A stretch of DNA of 11,870 bases from Saccharothrix sp. NRRL B-16314 (GTDB taxonomy: Bacteria; Actinomycetota; Actinomycetes; Mycobacteriales; Pseudonocardiaceae): contig NZ_JNXC01000064.1 of NCBI RefSeq assembly GCF_000716595.1, forward strand, positions 1-11,870. Direction: 5' to 3'. The first letter of the stretch is position 1. Each line of letters begins with the position of its first letter. Below the pieces are notes generated by a model. It saw only the letters and a list, made by a program, of their open reading frames with translations, was not told the DNA's origin and ran no database searches. Shown piece after piece: positions 6,270 to 11,870 of the stretch. Both the position numbers and the translations under genes were made by a program.

Positions 6270-7966
6270 CCGCAGGTCAGAGCACATGGCCGACTTTTGG
6301 CACCCCACAGGGTGACCCGCTCTGCGGTGACCTTCGCGTCTTCCGGTAGGAAGTCGTAGTAGTCCGGATCGGCGGGTTCCCGCTCGACGAACAACACCTG
6401 CGCTTCCACGCCGAACGCGGAGAAGAGATCGGCCTTGGCCGTGACCTCAGCCTTGGGCATGCCACCATGGAGGTGCGCCCGCACGTCCTGTGGCTCAGGA
6501 GGCGGTGCGTTGTCGACATAGCGACGGATGTTCAGGTTGGCCTCTTCGGCCAGCAGCTCGTCGACCGTCACGACACGCGAGTAGCCGGGAATCTCCTGCC
6601 AGTCCCTGTACGTACTGACGATTTTCTCGGTGTGCTCCGGTCCCAGCTCGTTCTGCGCCCGACCGCTGGTGTACTCACGGTCGGCGTTGATGAACAGGAC
6701 CTTTTTCTGCCTGCGAGGGTCGGTTTTGCCGCCTGGGCTACGCAACACCAGCACACAGGCGGGAATCCCGGTGCCGTAGAAGAGGTTCGGGCCGAGGCCG
6801 ATGATCGCCTCGATAGCGTCAGAACGAAGCATGTTCTCGCGAATCGAGCGCTCTGCTCCGCCGCGGAACAGGACACCATGCGGCATCACGGTCGCGGCGA
6901 TGCCGTTCTGCGTCAGCACGGCGACCATGTGCTGGACGAACATCAGGTCGGCCTTCTTGCCGGTTTCCGGGGCCCACCCGAACATCATCCGGTCGGCGAA
7001 CTTCACGTCCTCGGTCCGGTAGTTCAGCGAGAACGGCGGGTTGGAGAGAACCTTCCGGAACCGCCTCAGTTTGTCGCCGTCACGATGCAACGGCTCCTCG
7101 AGCGTGTCACCGTTGCGAAGATCGGCATCTCGGGCCCCGTGCAGAAGAAGGTTCATCTTCGCCATCGCCCAGGAGGTGCCGCTCTTCTCCTGGCCGTAGA
7201 GGGCGAGCTGTTCAACGTCGCCGCCGTGTTCCTCGACGTGTTCCTTGGCCAGCAAGAGCATTCCGCCTGAGCCCGCACATGGGTCGTAGACGCTGTCGCC
7301 CGGCTGCGGGTCAACCAGCCGCACCATCATCCGCACCACCGAGCGCGGCGTGTAGAACTCGCCGCCCTTCTTGCCGGCAGAGTCGGCGAACTCGGCGATC
7401 AGGTACTCGTAGGCCGCGCCGAGCATGTCCGGGAACTCGAAGTCGATGTCCCGGAGGCGGTACCGGTCGAAGTGGTGGATCAGGTCGACCAGTTCGCGGT
7501 TGGTCAGCTTCGTCTGGCCGGTCTCCCGGCTGAACTGGATGTGCCGCAGCACGCCACGCAGGCTGTTGCCGTTGTGGCTCTCCAGGTTGGCGATCGCCTT
7601 GTCGAGCTCCGTGGCGACCGTGTCCGCGACCGTGAGCTGGTTCAGCCCCTTCGGCGGGGCTTGGTCGCCGGCACTGCGCAGGTGCGGCCCCTTCCACCAG
7701 CGGGCGTGGGGAGGGACGTAGATGTGTTCCGCATACGCGTCCGAGTTGTTCGCCCAGGCCAGCGACTGGTCGACGTCGCCGTCGGTGCGATCCATCATCA
7801 GTTCGTAGACGCGCTGCCACTCGGGCTGGAACTCGTCCGAGCACCGCTTCAGGAACAACATCCCGAAGATGAAGTCTTTGTACTCGGAGGCGTCCATCTT
7901 GCCGCGGAGGATGTCCGCCGCAGTGAAGAGATGCCGTTCCAGTTGGGAGAGGGTCAGCTTTGCCAC
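6266..7966 (-). CDS. hsdM: Type I restriction-modification methyltransferase subunit HsdM, 3' end replaced by an IS
   Basis: HsdM transfers methyl from S-adenosylmethionine to adenine N6 at sites chosen by HsdS. Residues about 8–165 are the helical HsdM_N domain. The methylase domain shows GGEFYTP (201–207), SAM motif DPCAGSGG (228–235) and catalytic NPPF (309–312). The native frame runs to about residue 552 ([17 protein letters not shown]); the last 14 residues ([14 protein letters not shown]) are encoded by the IS end, which also gives the TAG stop. As I recall, many actinobacterial relatives continue well past this YYDF segment with a C-terminal helical region, so this copy is probably truncated. 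In type I enzymes the HsdM C-terminus helps bind HsdS, so function is doubtful. GTG start 7966 has AAGG upstream and lies 13 bp after rloB. Confidence 0.9.
   Translation of the reverse strand: MAKLTLSQLERHLFTAADILRGKMDASEYKDFIFGMLFLKRCSDEFQPEWQRVYELMMDRTDGDVDQSLAWANNSDAYAEHIYVPPHARWWKGPHLRSAGDQAPPKGLNQLTVADTVATELDKAIANLESHNGNSLRGVLRHIQFSRETGQTKLTNRELVDLIHHFDRYRLRDIDFEFPDMLGAAYEYLIAEFADSAGKKGGEFYTPRSVVRMMVRLVDPQPGDSVYDPCAGSGGMLLLAKEHVEEHGGDVEQLALYGQEKSGTSWAMAKMNLLLHGARDADLRNGDTLEEPLHRDGDKLRRFRKVLSNPPFSLNYRTEDVKFADRMMFGWAPETGKKADLMFVQHMVAVLTQNGIAATVMPHGVLFRGGAERSIRENMLRSDAIEAIIGLGPNLFYGTGIPACVLVLRSPGGKTDPRRQKKVLFINADREYTSGRAQNELGPEHTEKIVSTYRDWQEIPGYSRVVTVDELLAEEANLNIRRYVDNAPPPEPQDVRAHLHGGMPKAEVTAKADLFSAFGVEAQVLFVEREPADPDYYDFLPEDAKVTAERVTLWGAKSRPCALTCG
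6281..6309 (-). repeat. Right terminal inverted repeat of the IS
   Basis: Read inward on the minus strand it begins TGTGGGGTGCCAAAAGTCGG, pairing with the left end at 5086–5114. The outermost base, 6309, lies inside codon 553 of the hsdM reading frame and marks the insertion joint. Confidence 0.75.
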
Positions 7967-7979
7967 GTGCGAACCTTAC

Positions 7980-8663
7980 TCAGGCGTCGATGATCTTCAG
8001 TGAGACGAGCAGCCGCCACACGTCGGTGCATGGATCCCGCCTCAGCGGCGGACAGTGATCGTCGTCGTGTCCGGCTTGGTCGGAGCACGTCGTGGTCGGG
8101 CAGTCGTTCGCCAGCTTCTTCGCATTGCGTGCGGCGATCTCGTGCTTGTCCCACAGGGCCTCGACGCGTTCGCCTCTGACGCTCTTGTCGCCCCGTATGT
8201 CGAACGTCTCAAACCCACGCTGCCTGCGCAGCTGCTCGTGCACGATGGTGCTGGATCCGCTCTGCCGCCCCGAGTTGAACCCGGTGAAGTGCAGAAGCAA
8301 CCACAGGTCAAACGAAGGACTGGAGTAGGCGATATTGACGTTCTTCGCGCTGGCCTTGTCGAACGCCTGCGGGATGCCTTCGTGCTGATCGCGGTCGAAC
8401 ATCGCCCAGAGCTCATCGCGCCGCGGATCCTCAGCTTGAGCGAGAACGTGGTCGACAGCCTCAAGAGGCTTCATCCCGTTCCGCTTGGCCAGGACATGCA
8501 GCGTAATCCGCTTCGAGTCGAGGAGATCCTTCTTGAGGTACGTGAGGTAGTCGACCTCGGTACGTTCTCCCTCGACCGCGACATAGATGACGCGATGCTC
8601 GCGTGAAGCACCCTTGGTCTTGTGCAGTGGCTTGTCCGCGTTCGGATTACTGCGCCTGCTCAC
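7980..8663 (-). CDS. rloB: RloB-like protein, TOPRIM-type (AbiLii-like)
   Basis: A 227-residue member of the RloB family, named for restriction-linked ORFs in Campylobacter type I loci. Known relatives pair with an AAA ATPase in AbiL-type defence. Visible TOPRIM-like features are a strand followed by EGERTE (31–36) and a DxD in MFDRDQH (88–94), the expected metal-binding acidic residues of OLD/RloB nucleases. SSPSFDLWLLLHF (114–126) is the family's characteristic core. The C-terminal third is unusual: Cys188, Cys193, His199, His203, Cys204 and Cys212 could bind zinc. Start GTG 8663 overlaps the rloA stop as GTGA, so the pair is translationally coupled. Nuclease activity is inference from the acidic motif. 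Confidence 0.82.
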   Translation of the reverse strand: MSRRSNPNADKPLHKTKGASREHRVIYVAVEGERTEVDYLTYLKKDLLDSKRITLHVLAKRNGMKPLEAVDHVLAQAEDPRRDELWAMFDRDQHEGIPQAFDKASAKNVNIAYSSPSFDLWLLLHFTGFNSGRQSGSSTIVHEQLRRQRGFETFDIRGDKSVRGERVEALWDKHEIAARNAKKLANDCPTTTCSDQAGHDDDHCPPLRRDPCTDVWRLLVSLKIIDA

Positions 8664-9931
8664 ACGCCCCCCGACACGAGTTCCGTCACCTCGCGGGCCA
8701 GCTCGCCGGCCGTCACCCGTGGCACGCCACCGTAGCGCCCGCGCAGGTAACCGAGTTCCAAGTTGTCAGTGGTCCGCGGGCCAGCGTCGGTAAGCGGATA
8801 GAGCTCAGTTTCGCCAGTACCGCGCTTTGTCGTGATCCACACCTGGTCGCGACTCAGCGGACGCCCCACCACGCCCTTGCCCAAGAGCGTGGCGTCGTGG
8901 GTGGTGAACAACAACTGAGCACCGTTCGGGTTCGCGTCTGGATCTTGGAACAGCCGGACGACCTCAGCGGCCAGGACGGGATGCAGGCTGGAGTCGAGTT
9001 CGTCGGCCAGCAACACCGAACCTCGTTCCAGCATCTCCAGCACAGGGCCAAGGAAGGCGAACCAGGCGTGCGTACCAAGCGATTCTTGGGTGCGGAAGTC
9101 GAGTGGTAGCGGCTTGCCACGTCCGGTGCGATGCAGCAGCTTGACTTGCTGGTCGTTCGGCAGTGACTCGTCGATGTCCAGCCCGACGATTCCCAGATCT
9201 GCGACTCGCAGCAGCGACTCGACGCGTTTGCGGTAGTCGTCTCCTCGTTTCGGATCAACCAACCGTTGCCTGGTGTAGTCGCTCCGCTGGGCGACGCCGG
9301 CGTCATCCGAAGCCACCACCCAAAAGTTGTTTGTGAACCACCGGTGGAGCGGCCGCAATTGCTTGTTGTTGAAGGTAGCTCCGACAGTGAGGAAGAGGGC
9401 GTTCGGCCTCGCCAGTTCGACCAGTTTCTTGGCGCCGCGCAAGTTCTCGTTGGGGAACCGGAACTCCTCGCCACCAGCTCGATCAGCCTCGCGGTCGAAC
9501 CACACCTGCTTGTGACCGCCGGGGTAGGCATGGAGCCACTCAGCTTCGACGCGCTCGTCTGACAGCTCGAAGCCGTAGGTGTAGCGAACCTTGGTCTGGC
9601 CCAGCAGAAGGTCTACCTCGAACAGTGTGTTCTCGCGTCGACATGCGGGATCGAGTGCGAACGGGTCCCTCGGCACGCCTTCGTCTCGTGCCCAGTCCGC
9701 CACCGAGTCACGCACGGCTGCGCGCATGGCTACGAGGGCACTGAGCAGGTTGGACTTGCCGGAGGCGTTGGCGCCGAAGATCCCTACCGCGGGGATGACA
9801 CCGATCTCCTTGCCGCCGGACTCGATCCCGGTGTGCCGGACGATCTCGTGGTCGACGTCCGAGGCCACGAACGCCAGCTCATACTCATCGCGGAGCGAGC
9901 GGTAGTTGGCAACACGGAACCTCAGGAGCAC
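8660..9931 (-). CDS. rloA: RloA-like AAA ATPase (AbiLi-like, ABC/OLD-type ATPase)
   Basis: A 423-residue ATPase of the AAA_15/AAA_21 type. It opens MLLRFRVANYRSLRDEYEL, typical of this family's first strands. Walker A is GANASGKS (53–60), an ABC-like signature lies near ESLGTHAWF (283–291), Walker B is VLLADELD (306–313) with Glu311 as catalytic base, and the switch histidine is in TTHD (343–346). All ATPase elements look intact. It overlaps rloB by four bases, and the two probably form one complex: the ATPase gating a TOPRIM effector, as in AbiL and by analogy PARIS (known for those systems, inferred here). A strong Shine–Dalgarno precedes GTG 9931. It is 334 bp from hsdS, so it likely has its own promoter. 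Confidence 0.88.
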   Translation of the reverse strand: MLLRFRVANYRSLRDEYELAFVASDVDHEIVRHTGIESGGKEIGVIPAVGIFGANASGKSNLLSALVAMRAAVRDSVADWARDEGVPRDPFALDPACRRENTLFEVDLLLGQTKVRYTYGFELSDERVEAEWLHAYPGGHKQVWFDREADRAGGEEFRFPNENLRGAKKLVELARPNALFLTVGATFNNKQLRPLHRWFTNNFWVVASDDAGVAQRSDYTRQRLVDPKRGDDYRKRVESLLRVADLGIVGLDIDESLPNDQQVKLLHRTGRGKPLPLDFRTQESLGTHAWFAFLGPVLEMLERGSVLLADELDSSLHPVLAAEVVRLFQDPDANPNGAQLLFTTHDATLLGKGVVGRPLSRDQVWITTKRGTGETELYPLTDAGPRTTDNLELGYLRGRYGGVPRVTAGELAREVTELVSGGV

Positions 9932-10265
9932 AGCTCACCTCCTCCGCCCGCGTTGGGCCAGCTTTTGCAGTATCTCACGTCAGAAGCTTGCAGAACAGGA
10001 CCAAAAACCCGGCATCTTCCCTGGCCACAGGGTAGGCCGAACGGCTACCAGCAGGTAGTCACAACCCGAACGTGTGCACAGCATCACTCCGTTGAGGACG
10101 TGCAGGACCGACCCACATCGCCATGCCCAAAGACCTGTCACCGGCCCTCGCGACGCCGCAGTACGATCACCCGGCAGCTGACTGCAGGAAACTTGCCCGA
10201 GCAGCCCGATGGGGACCGCGTCATCTCAGCAGGATCGAGATGAAATCCATCCCGTCGCAACCAAA
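9932..10265 (-). other. Gene-free spacer between hsdS and rloA
   Basis: No convincing gene is seen on either strand in these 334 bp. Plus-strand frames here have no RBS, no family likeness and overlap rloA or hsdS. Besides the rloA Shine–Dalgarno there is a short hairpin, CTACC-TGCT-GGTAG on the minus strand (about 10044–10057). A loose promoter candidate for rloA is TTCTGC, 17 bases, TACTGC on the minus strand (about 9966–9994), resembling the consensus poorly. The spacer probably holds the rloA promoter and may be the scar of a lost gene. Confidence 0.4.
9938..9945 (-). promoter_or_regulatory. Strong Shine–Dalgarno of rloA
   Basis: On the minus strand GGAGGAGG ends six bases before GTG 9931. 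This fixes the rloA start and is the strongest ribosome binding site noticed in the window. Confidence 0.8.
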
Positions 10266-11516
10266 TCACGTCTTGACGCGCACATATCCAGACAAGAGTT
10301 CATCCGCGATACCGACCCTCAAAGCCAACTGCTTCGCGATCTTCAAATTAAGCTTGTCAATAGTCGCCTCAATGGCCGCCAACTGATCCACTATCAAAGC
10401 TTGATCAGCAACAGGAGGGCAAGGTACAGGAAAATTGGAAAGTTGCCCAAGACTAATCGAAGCTAGATTTGTAGTCTGCTTCGACGTGTTAACAAACCAT
10501 TGCCTGCCGCAAGGAGAGGATGAATACGCGGACAGAAAATGCGGGAGCATCTTTCCAGTATCGCACCTAACGCGAAAGATGTGATTCTGATGAAGGCATG
10601 GACTAATACGGCCATCCCAAACCGCACCCCGACCGAGCTTGTCGAAATCCCCACCTTCCGTCATCAACATATCGCCAGCAAGGAGTTCGAACCGACCGAC
10701 ATCAGACTCTCGCACACGAACCCGCTTGACATTCAAGGTTTCAATGAAACCGTCCTTGACATTCGCTACCCGCAAGTAAGGAAGCTCAACCGTTCCTGGA
10801 CCGCGCGGCTCACTTCCAAGAGTCACCCCTGCACTGATTGACGCAACGCTTCCCAGCAGGGCCGTCGACCAGCGAGCAGACCTTTCCGGCTGATTGAATA
10901 GGAACTCAGCCAGACGCCCATGTGCCACCTGTCGCAACTTAGCGATCGCTCTATCTGCAGAGCTAATCGCTTCATCAACTGAGTCCAGAACGTCGACGAT
11001 ACGTCTTTGCTCACGTTCGTCCGGTAGCCCAATTCGTAGACTCGCAATCTGCTGAGAAGGCAATCGGCCAGTGCCATGACCCGCTTCATCAACCATGGCG
11101 AGTATCTCATTTTCCCTTACCTTCAGAGAATAGGCAAGAAAGCGCGGGCCCACCCCTGCAGGCGTCAGTATCGCCTTGCAGTCCTGCCCGAAAGCAACTT
11201 CGCGATTGGTGACTCCAACCCGAAACTCATTCTTTAGACTCATCCCCCGAACGACAAATATGACGGTGCCGGAAGGAACCTTCCGGGTACCGCTTCTCGC
11301 GCCAAGTTCAGTGACACGACGCTCAGACTCGCCGATCTCAAATGACTTTAGACTTGCGGCACTGATCCACGGAATTTCTCCATCCCAATAGGCTGGGTTG
11401 GCCGTCGAAGGAGTACCGCCCGACAGCCAGGTACCAATCCTGCCCAACTCGACGACATCCCAATCCGGTGGATACTCGGACACGGACGAACTCCAATCGC
11501 TGGCCAGTCGCGGCAC
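10266..11516 (-). CDS. hsdS: Type I restriction-modification specificity subunit HsdS
   Basis: HsdS recognises the bipartite DNA target and holds two HsdM (and HsdR) subunits. The 416 residues show the standard duplicated plan. TRD1 (about 18–165) opens VVELGRIGTWLSGGTP. A helical conserved region with EREQRRIVDVLDSVDEAI lies at 168–184 and continues to about 205. TRD2 spans about 216–367. A second helical region, with DQLAAIEATIDKLN at 377–390, runs to the end. Length is normal, so both half-sites should be specified. GTG 11516 follows a GAGGGG about 12 bases upstream, rather far. GC content is clearly below that of its neighbours (roughly 48–60% in rows counted), common for horizontally exchanged hsdS genes. 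It is separated from hsdM by rloA/rloB, and no hsdR is present in the window. Confidence 0.9.
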   Translation of the reverse strand: MPRLASDWSSSVSEYPPDWDVVELGRIGTWLSGGTPSTANPAYWDGEIPWISAASLKSFEIGESERRVTELGARSGTRKVPSGTVIFVVRGMSLKNEFRVGVTNREVAFGQDCKAILTPAGVGPRFLAYSLKVRENEILAMVDEAGHGTGRLPSQQIASLRIGLPDEREQRRIVDVLDSVDEAISSADRAIAKLRQVAHGRLAEFLFNQPERSARWSTALLGSVASISAGVTLGSEPRGPGTVELPYLRVANVKDGFIETLNVKRVRVRESDVGRFELLAGDMLMTEGGDFDKLGRGAVWDGRISPCLHQNHIFRVRCDTGKMLPHFLSAYSSSPCGRQWFVNTSKQTTNLASISLGQLSNFPVPCPPVADQALIVDQLAAIEATIDKLNLKIAKQLALRVGIADELLSGYVRVKT

Positions 11517-11555
11517 CGCAGTTTACCGCCCCTCAATTTGTAGTGTCGACTGAGG

Positions 11556-11771
11556 TCAGGTGAGATGGAGTTGAGTTCCGGCGCTGGCGAGGCAGCCGTC
11601 GATAATGTCGCTACGGCACTGGATCTTGCGTAAGCTCTGTCGGGCTGCCTGAACGAGATGGTCGAGGGAGGTGAACGCGACGTTGGACAACCAGCGGCGC
11701 CGCAGCACCGACCAGAGGCCTTCGACCAGATGGAGGTTCGGCGCGTAGGCGGGAAGCTGGTATACGGTCAA
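11556..11771 (-). pseudogene. C-terminal remnant of an IS630-family transposase
   Basis: The minus frame gives 71 residues beginning LTVYQLPAYAPNLHLVEGLWSVL, the end of a DDE_3 (IS630/Tc1-mariner) transposase. It includes the third catalytic acidic residue, the Glu of LVEG. The family's N-terminal part and first two catalytic Asp residues are missing: just upstream on this strand the frame meets a TAG and unrelated sequence. The frame opens with a TTG codon at 11771 only by chance; this is a broken gene. It ends 40 bp before the hsdS start, so IS630 sequence probably sits in or next to the hsdS promoter. Confidence 0.85.
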
Positions 11772-11782
11772 CTAGTGGCTTG

Positions 11783-11870
11783 TCACGCAGCCTTGGCCGG
11801 GTAATGGGTCCAGGTGCGGATGGGTGAGTCGGTGGCGAACCCGGTCTTGGGTTGGGCTCGGGCGTTGCGC
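11783..11870 (-). CDS. C-terminal end of an unidentified gene, possibly another transposase (partial)
   Basis: The minus frame entering at the right edge encodes 28 residues (ending IRTWTHYPAKAA) and stops at TGA 11783–11785. It lies directly against the point where the IS630 transposase is broken, with CTAG at 11772–11775 at the junction. A second mobile element inserted into the IS630 copy would explain this. I do not recognise the family from so short a piece. Confidence 0.4.
   Translation of the reverse strand, partial: RNARAQPKTGFATDSPIRTWTHYPAKAA

Larger units (their letters stand above)
5086..6309 (+). mobile_element. Complete insertion sequence, about 1.22 kb, one-ORF DDE type (IS3/IS481-like superfamily)
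   Basis: The element carries one integrase-core transposase gene. Its ends are defined by imperfect inverted repeats: inward from 5086 and, on the other strand, inward from 6309, both begin TGTGGGGTG; 22 of the first 29 bases match by hand alignment. Left flank (…GTCG) and right flank (GGGT…) show no target duplication. On the right the element interrupts hsdM; on the left it abuts the 3' flank of the caspase gene, not the rest of hsdM. An IS-adjacent deletion is the simplest explanation. The family assignment rests on the rve-type core and length and is not firm. Confidence 0.82.

Noticed and set aside
5186..6349. 387-residue plus-strand frame overlapping the transposase
   Set aside because: It is another frame of the transposase gene with Arg/Pro/Thr-rich low-complexity sequence; the integrase-core motifs are in the 5199 frame.
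9833..10243. 136-residue plus-strand frame covering the hsdS–rloA spacer
   Set aside because: It starts inside rloA on the opposite strand, has no Shine–Dalgarno, and its translation has no family likeness.
10201..10262. Terminator for hsdS just after its stop
   Set aside because: Only short GGAT/ATCC and GATG/CATC pairings are visible, too weak to call.

Overview
The window is high-GC DNA with strong G/C bias at third codon positions, GTG starts on most genes and no classical T-tailed terminators. This fits an actinomycete (Actinomycetota); I cannot place it more precisely. It reads as a defence island cut up by insertion sequences. From left to right it holds: (1) the last 22 codons of an unknown gene; (2) a perfect 11-copy heptanucleotide repeat; (3) a tightly coupled two-gene plus-strand operon, an alpha/beta-hydrolase followed by a 1298-residue caspase-like protease–NACHT/STAND ATPase–WD40 protein, closed by a hairpin terminator; (4) a complete 1.2-kb insertion sequence with recognisable terminal inverted repeats; (5) a minus-strand cluster reading hsdS, gap, rloA (AAA ATPase), rloB (TOPRIM-like), hsdM; (6) remnants of at least one and probably two other transposase genes at the right edge.

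The hydrolase–caspase–NACHT–WD40 operon is the most interesting part. The genes share an ATGA stop/start overlap. The large protein has the layout of bacterial NLR-like conflict proteins: an N-terminal effector protease with a His/Cys dyad, a central NTPase switch, and a C-terminal sensor of repeated blades. The WD40 array is a regular 132-bp DNA repeat with near-identical units and two units each shortened by 48 bp, a sign of recent repeat recombination. The hydrolase has an intact-looking Ser/Asp/His set and is a candidate protease substrate or second effector; that link is inference.

The minus-strand cluster is a type I restriction-modification locus with the 'restriction-linked' pair rloA/rloB inserted between hsdS and hsdM. 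RloA (ABC-type AAA) plus RloB (TOPRIM-like) resembles the AbiL pair and is analogous in layout to PARIS and other AAA–TOPRIM defence pairs. The RM part looks damaged: the IS lies inside the 3' part of hsdM, replaces its natural end and supplies the stop codon, and no hsdR is in the window. The missing hsdM 3' part is not on the other side of the IS and no target duplication is visible, so the IS probably mediated a deletion that joined the two modules.

Base composition is mosaic: the caspase operon is very GC-rich (about 70% in rows counted by eye), rloA about 60%, and hsdS clearly lower (about 48–60%), which suggests separate origins.
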